Shown here in pieces: positions 25,354-34,325 of a stretch of 64,000 bases of DNA. The notes below the pieces were generated by a model. That model was not told the DNA's origin. It searched no databases and saw only the letters and a program-made list of their open reading frames with translations. Positions within the stretch are counted from its first letter, which is position 1; each line of letters starts with the position of its first letter. The position numbers and the translations under genes were made by a program. This stretch comes from Paenibacillus thalictri (lineage in GTDB: Bacteria > Bacillota > Bacilli > Paenibacillales > NBRC-103111), in the NCBI RefSeq assembly GCF_004307995.1, contig NZ_SIRE01000012.1, positions 62,001 through 126,000 on the forward strand. The letters run 5' to 3'.

Positions 25354-25590
25354 TCAAGACTCTTCGAATTTGGCGGCGCTTCTTGTGTCGATGACCTGAG
25401 ATTGAGCGCGGTCCCGCTGATCGGACAATGTAACTAACCACCAGCCCACGATCGCATTAACCACGGCCATAGCCGCGAATAACAGAAAATCTCCCCACGG
25501 CTCGGGTAAAAGCAGGTCGGCAAGCAGCCATCCGCCCGTTGTTGCAATCCCCATGAACATCCCTTTAATCGCCCTTACGTTAAAAACCAT
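25354..25590 (-). CDS. Small two-helix membrane protein (78 aa)
   Basis: A hypothetical protein with an excellent AGGAGG site 8 bases before its ATG. Two hydrophobic segments (about 10-27 and 35-55) are separated by a short LPEPWGD loop, and the tail is charged. No recognisable family. It is a stand-alone gene between the SDR and vanY-like genes, which run in opposite directions. Confidence 0.65.
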   Translation of the reverse strand: MVFNVRAIKGMFMGIATTGGWLLADLLLPEPWGDFLLFAAMAVVNAIVGWWLVTLSDQRDRAQSQVIDTRSAAKFEES

Positions 25591-25723
25591 CTACACAACC
25601 TCCTCTAAGGAATAGTTTGCTTCAGCTTTACGCCGGACTTAAGCTATAACCATTCGGCCCTCGAAGGGTCTCACTTTCCTCTCAAATTCATTGTATGTCG
25701 GCTATATTCACGATTATGCTATC

Positions 25724-26590
25724 TCATGGATACACAGTCACAATAATACCGTCCATATTATTGCCTGATAGTTCGTAATGGCGATTGGCCGGTATTTGAA
25801 TCGTGGTGTTGTTGGATACGGGGTAATACGAAATTTCATAGGTGGTCTTACCGATCGTCTTCTTTATGGTTTTCCGTTCTTTCAGGTAGTCCAAATATTG
25901 TTCCAACACCCAGTTGTTGTCCATCATAATGGCGCTGTGCGGCAAGCCGACATAACGAAAGTGCCAAGGTTCGTATTGGATGCCGGTGATTTCCGTCTTG
26001 TCTTTCGGATAACGCAAAATAAAACCATACTTCCATGCATTTTTCTTCAGCCATTTTCCTTCGGCTGCCTGGTTCATCTCCCCTTGTGTGGACCCAATAT
26101 CCAGCGATAAACCCAGGTTATGCTCGCTATAGCCTGCCGGCATCGCATAATCGGCGCCCATCTGCCGGTACAGCTGGTCCTGCTCCTTGTTGTCACGATA
26201 TCCGCTGCTAATGACAAAGTGACGTACCCCATCTTTGGCCGCGGCTTCTGTCATCGCCGAGAACTTTTGCACCAGGCTTGGCGACAGCCGAATCGTGTTA
26301 TCCAGCAGCCCGAACCCTTGGACCAGCTCTTTATGCTGCATCAGCTTAACCGCTTCGGCTGCCGCCCCCTTCTGCGGAACGGGGTAATCCTTGTTGACCA
26401 GCAGCAGATCGCCTTTGTATATTTGCTCCTGCGGTATTTTTATCGTTATCCCGTTTTGGGTCGAGGTTCCTTTGGGAGCTTGTCCGGGCTGCTCCATTGT
26501 CATTATAGCTGCGCCGGATTTGAGTGAAACAGCCGCATAACCCGCCAGAAACAAAACAACAAGACAAAAAACCCACTTCTTCATTTTCAC
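25724..26590 (-). CDS. vanY: VanY-type D,D-carboxypeptidase (288 aa)
   Basis: Removes the terminal D-alanine from peptidoglycan stem peptides outside the membrane. N-terminal signal or anchor (residues 5-22). Zinc ligands are His157 and Asp164 in SEHNLGLSLDIG and His210 in EPWHFRYVG, with catalytic Glu207; SSGYRDNKEQ is the substrate-side motif. A C-terminal extension of about 55 residues (beta-rich) follows the core. AGGAGG precedes the ATG. It lies 84 bases after the kinase gene in a vanR-vanS-vanY order. Without vanHAX it would not by itself give glycopeptide resistance of the D-Lac type. Confidence 0.88.
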   Translation of the reverse strand: MKMKKWVFCLVVLFLAGYAAVSLKSGAAIMTMEQPGQAPKGTSTQNGITIKIPQEQIYKGDLLLVNKDYPVPQKGAAAEAVKLMQHKELVQGFGLLDNTIRLSPSLVQKFSAMTEAAAKDGVRHFVISSGYRDNKEQDQLYRQMGADYAMPAGYSEHNLGLSLDIGSTQGEMNQAAEGKWLKKNAWKYGFILRYPKDKTEITGIQYEPWHFRYVGLPHSAIMMDNNWVLEQYLDYLKERKTIKKTIGKTTYEISYYPVSNNTTIQIPANRHYELSGNNMDGIIVTVYP

Positions 26591-26674
26591 TGCCTCCTAT
26601 CCGTCATTCACATCAGGATAAAGGAAACTTTTTAAAAAGAAGTAGGGTAAATATAAAGTTTTTCTTAAACTTCT

Positions 26675-27769
26675 CTATGCTTTGGAAGGTATCCGCACTT
26701 CAAATATCGTGCGAATCACACTGCTTTGGACGGAAATGCTGCCGTTATGCTGTTCTACGATATTTTTGGCGATAAATAAACCGAGCCCCGAACTTCCGCC
26801 TTGGTGAGACCGGGCTTGATCCCCTGTGTAAAACAGTTCGAAAAGATGAGGCAGATCTTTCTCGGGAATAGCGTCCCCGTAATTGACCACCTGCGCAACC
26901 ACTTCCCCTGCATCCGCAAATCCGTTGATCTCAACAAATTGGCCGTCTTTGCCGTAACGGACTGCATTGGTCAATAAATTTTCAAACACGCGGGCCAGCA
27001 GATCCCCGTCGCCTTCGATATGCAGATGGGGCGTCACGTTGATTTTGGCGGCCAACTGGTTTTTCTCGAATAGCGGATACATCATCTCGTCAATTTGTAT
27101 AAGCAGCTCGCTTAAATCGATCGGTTTTTTCTCAATGGAAAGATTGCCGTAGTTCATTCTTGTGATCTCAAATAGCTCGTCAATGAGCTTCTCCAACCGC
27201 TGTGATTTGGTATAAGCGATGGCAGCGTAATGTTTGATTTGCTCCATAGACAAGTCACGGTCCCGAAGCATAAAATCCAGGTAGCCCAGCACGGAAGTCA
27301 GCGGCGTCCGCAAGTCATGCGCCAAGTTCAAGACCAGCCGATCCTTGCTGCTCTCCGCAAAATCGCCTCTTTCCACCGCTTTCTGCAATTTTTCGCCGGC
27401 CAGATTGATGTCTCTTGCAATATCCGCAAATTCATCATTGGAATCAACGCTCACCCTCTTGGTGAAATCGCCGTTAGCCAGATGGTGAATGCCGCTTGAT
27501 ATCTTCTGGAAATAAACCTCGTACCGGGCTGTGAGTATAAAGAAGAACATAATGGAAAGGGGGATGAACAGCAGCAGGAAGCTGTTGAAGTCGCCTATGC
27601 TTTTGATCAGATGGCGGATATCGGCCAACGGATCGTCCCGCTGAACGCTGGAACGGTAATACAGTTGAAGCGCCTTATACACGATATAAGTGACGAGTCC
27701 GGACAAGATCATGCTTAAACCTAACAATACGATCATTTTCAGCCGAAAGCTGCGCATCAGTTTAGCCAT
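26675..27769 (-). CDS. VanS-like sensor histidine kinase (364 aa)
   Basis: A membrane kinase with two helices (12-33 and 63-81) and a short loop between them, then HAMP (80-132). The H-box is at His151 (LNLAHDLRTPLTSVLGY), and the ATP-binding domain has N-box ENLLTNAVRYG, a G1-like NYGDAIP and GGSSGLGLFIAKNI. The short extracellular loop and overall layout resemble VanS. ATG 27769 overlaps the end of the regulator gene (ATGGCTAA), supporting it over a start at 27829. It likely phosphorylates the upstream regulator and controls vanY. Confidence 0.88.
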   Translation of the reverse strand: MAKLMRSFRLKMIVLLGLSMILSGLVTYIVYKALQLYYRSSVQRDDPLADIRHLIKSIGDFNSFLLLFIPLSIMFFFILTARYEVYFQKISSGIHHLANGDFTKRVSVDSNDEFADIARDINLAGEKLQKAVERGDFAESSKDRLVLNLAHDLRTPLTSVLGYLDFMLRDRDLSMEQIKHYAAIAYTKSQRLEKLIDELFEITRMNYGNLSIEKKPIDLSELLIQIDEMMYPLFEKNQLAAKINVTPHLHIEGDGDLLARVFENLLTNAVRYGKDGQFVEINGFADAGEVVAQVVNYGDAIPEKDLPHLFELFYTGDQARSHQGGSSGLGLFIAKNIVEQHNGSISVQSSVIRTIFEVRIPSKA

Positions 27770-28457
27770 TGAACGTATATCCCACCCCCCAAACGGTTTT
27801 GATGAATTTATGTTTATGGGTATCTTCACCGAGCTTTTTGCGCAATGTGCGGATATGGACCATCACCGTATTGCCGCCCTCATAATAAGCCTCGCCCCAA
27901 ACATGCTGAAATATGTTTTCAACACTGAACACTTTCTTGGAATGGGAGGCCAACAAATACAAAATATCGAATTCTTTCGGCGTCAGCTCGACGTTCTCCT
28001 CGTAAAAGGTGACGGTCCGCTTGTCAGGATCGATGGTTAATCCGCCCGCTTCGATCACCGATGTAGGTTCCAGGTCCGGTTGATTGAGCCGCATGGAACG
28101 ACGCAGCAGCGCATGGACTCGAGCCATCAGCTCCATCGGATTAAAGGGTTTGGTCATATAGTCGTCGGCCCCCATAACCAGGCCCGTTATTTTATCCAGA
28201 TCGGACGTTTTGGCGCTTACAAAAATGATCGGAATCCGGTACCGCTCCCGAATTTGCCGGGTCGCCTCGTAACCATCCAATTCCGGCATCATGATATCCA
28301 GAATCGCCAGATCAATCGGTTGGGATTGTATGGCGTGCAGCGCTTCCCGTCCATTGGATACTTTAATTGAGCGGTAGCCTTCTTTATCCAAGTGCAGCGC
28401 GATCAAATCGGCAATCTCCGCTTCATCGTCGGCTATCAATATCGTGATCGGTTTCAT
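27762..28457 (-). CDS. VanR-like OmpR-family response regulator (231 aa)
   Basis: A receiver domain (1-118) with the acidic pair Asp10-Asp11, phosphoacceptor Asp54 (LAILDIMMP) and Lys in TKPFNPMEL. The winged-helix DNA-binding domain (130-231) ends in HKFIKTVWGVGYTFNG. The length equals that of classical VanR, and the receiver phrase KITGLVMGADDY is VanR-like. GAGGAG precedes the ATG. It is first in the regulator-kinase-carboxypeptidase run and probably activates it. Confidence 0.9.
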   Translation of the reverse strand: MKPITILIADDEAEIADLIALHLDKEGYRSIKVSNGREALHAIQSQPIDLAILDIMMPELDGYEATRQIRERYRIPIIFVSAKTSDLDKITGLVMGADDYMTKPFNPMELMARVHALLRRSMRLNQPDLEPTSVIEAGGLTIDPDKRTVTFYEENVELTPKEFDILYLLASHSKKVFSVENIFQHVWGEAYYEGGNTVMVHIRTLRKKLGEDTHKHKFIKTVWGVGYTFNG

Positions 28458-28615
28458 CGACTACCCACTCCTCACCGTCATCAGTTGCCCGCCTCTGATC
28501 TTACCATATCACGCTGCGGCCGAAATACAAAACAGCCACCGGTTCCATGAACCCGGCAGCTGAGGAGGATGCGTTCACCTAATCTGTTGCCCTTTTGCAT
28601 AAAAAAGCGCTTGGA

Positions 28616-30142
28616 CTACTGAGACATTTGTTGATGGGGCAACCAGCATATAAACGTTGTGCCCTCGCCAAACGTGCTCTCCACGCGAATATCTCCGCCC
28701 ATAATCTGGCTGAACCGCTGGCTTATCGCCAGCCCCAGACCCGTACCGCCGTATTTCCGGGTAGTGGAAGCATCGGCTTGTGTAAAAGGCTGGAACAGCT
28801 TCTCCAGTTGTTCGGGCGTCATGCCGATGCCTGTATCTTGGATCCGGAAACTGTAACCGGAGCGGTTGTCTCTCGTTTCTTTATATACCTCGAAGGTAAT
28901 CAGACCCGCGTCCGTAAACTTATTGGCATTGCTTAATAAATTGATCAGAATTTGCCGCAGCTTCATCATGTCCGCCGTAACGTCGCCCGATTCCTCACAT
29001 TGGGTGCGAAGCTTATTGCCCTTGGTTTCGACGAGAGGCCGGATGGTCGTCAGCACGTCTTGAACGAGATCCCGCAAGCTGTATGTCTCCAGATGAAGCT
29101 CCATTTTGCCCGCCTCAATCTTGGAAATATCCAGAATATCGTTAATCAGCGCGAGCAGGTGGTTACCCGCTTTGCTGATTTTGGACAAGTCCTCGACAAA
29201 AACTTCTTCGCCAAGTTCCCTCGCTTCCTCTTGCAGCATTTCACTATACCCGATAATTGCATTCAGCGGCGTCCGCAGTTCGTGACTCATATTAGCCAAA
29301 AACTGGCTTTTGGTCAGATTGGCATTGATCGCCTCGTCATGCGCTTTGGCGAGCTGCTTGGTGCGTTCCGCCAGGGCGACTTCCGCTTTCACCCGGTCGG
29401 TAATATCCGTACGGATCGAAATAAAATGATGGGGAGTTCCGTCTTCGTTAAGAAACGGCACGATGGTCGTGTTCATCCAATATTCGCTGCCGTCCTTGGC
29501 CCGGTTTTTCACTTCCCCCCGCCAAACGTTCCCTTGCTTAATGGTCTCCCACATATCTTTAAAGAACGATTTCGGATGGAAACCGGAATTAATGACCCGG
29601 TGTGTTTTGCCGATTAGTTCTTCCCGATCGTATTTGGAAATATCGCAGAACTTGGCGTTTACGTAAGTAATGACACCTTTGTCGTCGGTTATGGCTACGA
29701 TGGAAGAGGCATCCAGCGCATTTTCGATATCACGCAGGTTCTCCATAGTTTGCGACAACTTGAGGTCATTTTGCTTGCGTTTCGTAATATCCATGCCGAT
29801 AGCGAGATATTCAGAGACAACGCCCTGATCGTCCACAAACGGCACGATCGTGAGGCTGACCCAATATTCCCCGCCGTCCTTGGCCCGATTCTTCACTTCT
29901 CCGTTCCATGCTTGTCCGCAACTGATCGTCTCCCACAGCTCTTTAAAGTACGCAGGGGGGTGGAAGCCGGAATTTACGGTCTTGTGGCTGGCGCCGATCA
30001 ATTCATCCCGGCTGTACTGGGATACTTTGCAGAAATGCTCGTTTACAGATGTAATGATCCCTCTCGAATCCGTAATGGAAATGATGAATGTGGCATCCAA
30101 CGCGGATAAAGCATAGCTCATGTCTTTATGATTTGTAAGCAT
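28616..30142 (-). CDS. Soluble tandem-PAS sensor histidine kinase (508 aa)
   Basis: No membrane helices. PAS 1 (about 10-125) and PAS 2 (about 135-250) are near repeats of each other: both contain NSGFHP-x2-[YF]FK-x-[LM]WETI and GEVKNRAKDG-[GS]-EYW. The kinase core follows with H-box NMSHELRTPLNAIIGYSEML, N-box NLLSNANKF, and the G boxes DTGIGM and GGTGLGL. It is an orphan kinase: the nearest regulator belongs to the vanS-like kinase. The PAS domains may bind heme, flavin or another small ligand. A perfect TTGACA at 30274-30269 could be its -35 element, with no clear -10. Confidence 0.9.
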   Translation of the reverse strand: MLTNHKDMSYALSALDATFIISITDSRGIITSVNEHFCKVSQYSRDELIGASHKTVNSGFHPPAYFKELWETISCGQAWNGEVKNRAKDGGEYWVSLTIVPFVDDQGVVSEYLAIGMDITKRKQNDLKLSQTMENLRDIENALDASSIVAITDDKGVITYVNAKFCDISKYDREELIGKTHRVINSGFHPKSFFKDMWETIKQGNVWRGEVKNRAKDGSEYWMNTTIVPFLNEDGTPHHFISIRTDITDRVKAEVALAERTKQLAKAHDEAINANLTKSQFLANMSHELRTPLNAIIGYSEMLQEEARELGEEVFVEDLSKISKAGNHLLALINDILDISKIEAGKMELHLETYSLRDLVQDVLTTIRPLVETKGNKLRTQCEESGDVTADMMKLRQILINLLSNANKFTDAGLITFEVYKETRDNRSGYSFRIQDTGIGMTPEQLEKLFQPFTQADASTTRKYGGTGLGLAISQRFSQIMGGDIRVESTFGEGTTFICWLPHQQMSQ

Positions 30143-30341
30143 CTAAATCGACTTCTCCAATCCGGCTGTAAGTTCCCCAATGAATGATGGCGCCCCAAGT
30201 TCGTTTCGAAACTTTTTCCCATAATTCACTTCTAATTTAAGTCTATTTTCAGTCATAATTATCCATTATGTCAAGGTTTAATGCCTCATTATGACGCTTC
30301 TCGTAGGGATGGTAAGATCAAAGCAAGCATATAATGAAAAC

Positions 30342-30470
30342 AGGAGACGCCGCTAACGTCTCCCTGCTCAACACTTGGACGATTCCCCCGAGTGGATACC
30401 CGAAAATGTAACTCGCCGTGTACAATCCATATTTTACTATGAACCGCCAATAGGCGGCTTTTTATTTTTC
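30342..30470 (+). ncRNA. Candidate small RNA between the PAS kinase and peptide operon
   Basis: A perfect TATAAT (30330-30335) is followed by a 7-bp hairpin (GGAGACG / CGTCTCC, 30343-30363), a weaker GAGT/ACTC stem, and a terminator at 30444-30470 (CCGCC AATA GGCGG then CTTTTTATTTTT). The terminator points in the plus direction, away from both flanking minus-strand genes, so something upstream on the plus strand should need it. No -35 and no coding frame with a ribosome site were found. I do not recognise a known RNA family. Confidence 0.35.
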
Positions 30471-30536
30471 CAAAATGAGGGTTAAACATAATTGTGCTAG
30501 ATTTTCCCGGCAACTATCGCGTTAAATGACACCGGC

Positions 30537-32378
30537 CTACTCCGTTTGCGGCTTATCCGCGGTCACGCTCACATCTTTCCAGGTCAATTTGGAGCTGGGG
30601 TCGACGGTAAAGTTTTTCACCCGGTTGTTCACGGCGTAAATATCGGCGCGGTACAGTGTCGGGATGACAGGCAGCTCCTCGTTCATCAGCGCTTGCCATT
30701 GGTTGTAGATGTCCTTGCGGTACGCTTTATCGAAAGCTTGCTCGGAGTGGCCTTTCTCCAGCAGTTCATCGTTTTTCTCGTTCACCCAATGGGTGTAGTT
30801 AAACAATACGTTCCGTCCGTACAGCCCGTACGGGTCGATATCCGCTCCGGTCGACCAGGCCGCCGCGTAAATATCCACCTTCGGATCGTCCTTCTGCACC
30901 CTGTCGTAGAACGAATTGAACTCGGCCAATCGTCCGTCGACCAGTTGCACATCAAGGCCTACTTCTTTCCAGCCCTGCATATAAAATTTGGCCAGCGGCT
31001 CGGCGATATCGCTTCCGCTCATCATCAGGAAATTAATCGTAAATTTCTTGCCTTCGGGATCTTCGCGCAGCCCGTCCCCATCCTTGTCCTTGTAGCCCGC
31101 TTCATCGAGCAGCGCCTTCGCTTTGGCAGGGTCGTGCGTATAGCTCTTCACATTGTTGTCATGGTAGCTGGCAAATGAAGGCGGAATTAAGGTTGTCGCA
31201 GGGAACCGCAAGCCGTGGTACAGCTTGTCGCCAACGGCCTGATTGTCCATGGCGTATGCCATTGACTGACGCAGCTTTTTATTTTGCAGCTTCGGATTAT
31301 CCATGACGTTCTCTTGCTTTTGCGCGTCCCAATGTCCGAGCTTAAAGCCGATATACGTGTAGGCGTTGTCGATATTTCCGATAAACTGCACGTTTTTTGT
31401 TCCTTTGGCGGTCGGGTATTGGTCGGTCGGGAATGAGGCGATATCGATCTCGCCTTTTTTCAATGCCTGCAGCACCACCTTGGTGCTGACCACCTTGACA
31501 ATCACGCCTTTTAAAATCGGCTTGCCTTCCCAGTAATCGTCGTTGCGGACAAACTCGACCGATTCGCCGGGAACAATCTTGGTTAATTTAAACGGCCCGA
31601 AGCCAATCGGGTTTTTGCGGATTTTATCGGACTGCGCCATCTGGGCGATCGGAATATCCTTTAAATAATGCTTCGGAACCGGACTGGACCAGACTCCTGT
31701 CAATACCGACGGATTGGCGTTGTTCCACGTAATCGTTAACGTCTTGGCATCAACGACTTTAATGCCGGATATGTTCTGCGCCTTCCCGGCGTGATACTCC
31801 TCCATCCCGACGATGTCCTGAATCAGCGAGTCCCCGTAACGGACACCGGTGTAATCTTTGCTGCCGATGATCAAATAAGCGAACTCCAGATCCTCCGCTT
31901 TGACCGGCTCGCCGTCATGCCACTTGACGTTATCCTTGATTTTGATCGTCATCGTCTTCTTGTCGGGGGAAAGCGCAAAAGTAGCGGCGCCTTCATTCGT
32001 AATTTCATAGTCCCCGTTCAAACGAAACAACGACTCATTAAAAAATTGCATAATCTCCGCATCCGGATTTCCGGTGTAGAAAGCCGTGTTCAACGTTCCC
32101 TCAAACGGCGTATCGGATACGAGGCCGTAAGTCAGTATGCCGTCAACGGGAGCTGCGTCGTTTTTTACCGTCATCGGAAAACTGGAGATGCTCTCCAGCT
32201 GCCCTTTCTGTTTACTGCCGGACGCCGGCGCGGAGCTGCTTGCCGCTGCGCCGGATGCGTCGCCGCCCGCGACGCTTTTCGTGCCTGCCGCACCGCTGCC
32301 CGCCGAACTGCCCTCACATGCCGACAAGAGCAGCAGCAGACTCGCCAGCACACCGATCCATATGCCACGTTTTTTCAT
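30537..32378 (-). CDS. Oligopeptide ABC transporter substrate-binding lipoprotein (613 aa)
   Basis: A family 5 extracellular solute-binding protein (OppA/DppA type). Signal peptide with lipobox LSAC (Cys20), then a Gly/Ala/Ser-rich linker. The family signature region appears around residues 145-185 (IKDNVKWHDGEPVKAEDLEFAY is in this style). Later come KLRQSMAYAMDN and AKALLDEAGYKDKDGDG, typical of DppA-like proteins; the DxDGDG stretch may bind calcium. It is last in a five-gene importer operon. GGGGGAG precedes the ATG. Confidence 0.93.
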   Translation of the reverse strand: MKKRGIWIGVLASLLLLLSACEGSSAGSGAAGTKSVAGGDASGAAASSSAPASGSKQKGQLESISSFPMTVKNDAAPVDGILTYGLVSDTPFEGTLNTAFYTGNPDAEIMQFFNESLFRLNGDYEITNEGAATFALSPDKKTMTIKIKDNVKWHDGEPVKAEDLEFAYLIIGSKDYTGVRYGDSLIQDIVGMEEYHAGKAQNISGIKVVDAKTLTITWNNANPSVLTGVWSSPVPKHYLKDIPIAQMAQSDKIRKNPIGFGPFKLTKIVPGESVEFVRNDDYWEGKPILKGVIVKVVSTKVVLQALKKGEIDIASFPTDQYPTAKGTKNVQFIGNIDNAYTYIGFKLGHWDAQKQENVMDNPKLQNKKLRQSMAYAMDNQAVGDKLYHGLRFPATTLIPPSFASYHDNNVKSYTHDPAKAKALLDEAGYKDKDGDGLREDPEGKKFTINFLMMSGSDIAEPLAKFYMQGWKEVGLDVQLVDGRLAEFNSFYDRVQKDDPKVDIYAAAWSTGADIDPYGLYGRNVLFNYTHWVNEKNDELLEKGHSEQAFDKAYRKDIYNQWQALMNEELPVIPTLYRADIYAVNNRVKNFTVDPSSKLTWKDVSVTADKPQTE

Positions 32379-32393
32379 TGATGTTCTCCCCCT

Positions 32394-33242
32394 TCAAGAT
32401 CCTAATCTCTGTCTGGCGTCGGCCGCCCGTTTGAAAGCTTGACCGATAAAATTAATGCACAGCATCATCACTAAAATGAGTACCGAAGCGGGCAGCCACA
32501 CCCACCATTTATTTTGCAGCACTTCGGGATTCATCGCATAGCTGACCAGCGTCCCAAGACTAGGCGAGCTTTCCGGCAGCCCGAAACCCAAGTAGCTCAG
32601 CCCGGACTCGATCCCGATGTTTCCCGCCAGGTTTAACGTCAGGTTAACGATAATGATAGAGCTTAAGTTAGGCAAAATTTCGCGCACGATGATTTTCCAA
32701 TCGGGAGTGCCCAGCGTCTTCGAAGCGCTGACGTAGTCAAGCTCCCGCTCCGCCAGCATCTTGGCCCGAATAAGCCGCGCTTTCCCCACCCACAGGAACG
32801 CAGTCATGATGAGAATAAACGTCCCGACGTTATACTGGGGGGATATGGAGATAAACACGATAATCAGCATCAGAAACGGCAAAATCATCATAAAGTCGAT
32901 CAGCTGCATCAGCAGATTGTCAATCACCCCGCCGAAATACCCGGCGAGCGAACCGACGGTCAGCCCGATCAGACCGGTCAGCAGCGTAATCGTAAAGCCG
33001 ATCGTAAACGAGTTGCGGGCCCCGATCATCAACTGCCCAAAGATGTCCCTGCCGCCGTAATCGGTGCCCAGCCAATGCTCTCCCGACGGAGGCTCGTAGA
33101 TGGACAGCAGGTCCACCCTGTTCACCAGCTCCTGATTCAGCAGGAGCGACGCCCCATATACCGACAGCAATATGAGCGCAAGCAGCAGCAGAGAGACCAG
33201 CGCCAGCTTATCTTTTACAACTTCCCGCCATAAAATAGCCAC
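32394..33242 (-). CDS. Oligopeptide ABC permease, DppC type (282 aa)
   Basis: A six-helix DppC permease with GTDYGGRDIFGQLMIGARNS after helix 1 and an EAA-type loop (ASKTLGTPDWKIIVREILPN). LSYLGFGLPESSPSLGTL is the usual DppC C-terminal motif. GTG start with AAGGGGGC upstream, 16 bases after the DppB stop. It pairs with the DppB subunit. Confidence 0.92.
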   Translation of the reverse strand: MAILWREVVKDKLALVSLLLLALILLSVYGASLLLNQELVNRVDLLSIYEPPSGEHWLGTDYGGRDIFGQLMIGARNSFTIGFTITLLTGLIGLTVGSLAGYFGGVIDNLLMQLIDFMMILPFLMLIIVFISISPQYNVGTFILIMTAFLWVGKARLIRAKMLAERELDYVSASKTLGTPDWKIIVREILPNLSSIIIVNLTLNLAGNIGIESGLSYLGFGLPESSPSLGTLVSYAMNPEVLQNKWWVWLPASVLILVMMLCINFIGQAFKRAADARQRLGS

Positions 33243-33258
33243 GTTGTGCCCCCTTCCG

Positions 33259-34227
33259 CTACTCGATCCGTATGCGCGGATCTACGATGCTCAAGATGAT
33301 ATCGGACAACAAGGTCCCGATTAAGGTAGCGGCTCCCGATATCATGACCAGGGCGGTAACGACACTGTAATCGCGCTGCATGATGGACTGCAGGAACAAT
33401 TGCCCGATACCCGGGTAACTGAAGATCGATTCCAGAAAAATCGAACCGCCGATCAACCCGGTAATTTCATAGCCGAGAAAAGCGGCAATCGGCAGAAAGG
33501 AATTGCGCAAAATATGCCGCGAATAAATCCGCGATTCGGGTACTCCTTTGGACCGCGCGGTTTTGACGAAATCTTTCAATTTGGTCTCGATAATCTCACT
33601 GCGCAAATATTGAATGATGCCTACCGTACCGATCAGCGCTCCACATAAGGACGGCAGCAGCAGGTGGTGCAACTTATCGAAGTAATACTCCAGGCTGCCC
33701 GGCTTCAGCTGGATGTTGACGCTCCCGCCGATGGGAAACCAGCCCAGCGTAAACCCGAACACATACAACATCACCACCGCAAAAATAAACAAAGGCACGG
33801 CAAAGCTCACATAGCTGTAACCGACGATCAGCTTATCGGCCCAAGTGTCGGTCCATCTGCCCGATACGACGCCAAGCGGCACGGCAATGAGGTACGTCAG
33901 TACCAGTATACATGCAGACAACAGCAAGGTGTTGCCGATTCGCTGCCCCAATATATCGGTGACCGGCTGCTGATGAATGTACGAAAGACCCAGATCCCCA
34001 TGGAACAAATGGCTGATCCACCTTGCATACTGCACATAAAACGGATCGTTTAATCCCAGCTTCTGCCGTAGCTCAGCGAGCGTATGCGCGTCCATCTTCG
34101 GATTGTTCTCCAACTGCCCGGTCAGCGCATCGCCGGGCATCGCTTTGGCCAGCACAAAGATCAGAACGCTGAGCACCAGCAGTTGGGGGACCATGATCGC
34201 AACTCGCCGCAAAATAAATTTCCACAT
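33259..34227 (-). CDS. Oligopeptide ABC permease, DppB type (322 aa)
   Basis: DppB permease: first helix at residues 10-30 (VAIMVPQLLVLSVLIFVLAK), long extracellular loop, EAA loop (ARSKGVPESRIYSRHILRNS), FLESIFSYPGIGQLF, and the C-terminal IVDPRIRIE. ATG 34227 gives the conserved MWKFILRR start, with GGGGG 8 bases upstream. A start at 34281 would lie beyond the inserted repeat's flank and is less likely. A MITE-like element lies between this gene and the ATPase gene upstream, so this start region was rebuilt by the insertion's target duplication. Confidence 0.9.
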   Translation of the reverse strand: MWKFILRRVAIMVPQLLVLSVLIFVLAKAMPGDALTGQLENNPKMDAHTLAELRQKLGLNDPFYVQYARWISHLFHGDLGLSYIHQQPVTDILGQRIGNTLLLSACILVLTYLIAVPLGVVSGRWTDTWADKLIVGYSYVSFAVPLFIFAVVMLYVFGFTLGWFPIGGSVNIQLKPGSLEYYFDKLHHLLLPSLCGALIGTVGIIQYLRSEIIETKLKDFVKTARSKGVPESRIYSRHILRNSFLPIAAFLGYEITGLIGGSIFLESIFSYPGIGQLFLQSIMQRDYSVVTALVMISGAATLIGTLLSDIILSIVDPRIRIE

Positions 34228-34251
34228 CTCCCGTTCCCCCGTCTCTATAAG

Positions 34252-34322
34252 TGCGAGCTCAAAAAGTCGGCTTTTCGGCACCGAGAAGGTGCTTCGTGAT
34301 CAAAAGATGACTTTTTGAACAA
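34252..34322. mobile_element. MITE-like palindromic element with 10-bp target duplication
   Basis: A 71-bp insert between dppF and dppB is flanked by identical TCTCTATAAG at 34242-34251 and 34323-34332. The ends carry TCAAAAAGTC (34259-34268) and its exact complement GACTTTTTGA (34309-34318). Inside are nested inverted pairs CTTTT/AAAAG and CACC/GGTG, so the RNA would fold into a long hairpin. No coding capacity. The duplication includes the dppF stop codon, showing the insert landed exactly at the gene end and left both genes intact. Confidence 0.75.
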
Positions 34323-34325
34323 TCT

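Noticed and set aside
25724..28457. Glycopeptide resistance cluster
   Set aside because: Only regulator, kinase and carboxypeptidase are present; no vanH, vanA/B-type ligase or vanX within the flanking sequence.
30289..30513. A 74-residue minus-strand open frame over the candidate small RNA
   Set aside because: No ribosome binding site, no recognisable protein features, and it overlaps a structured plus-strand element.
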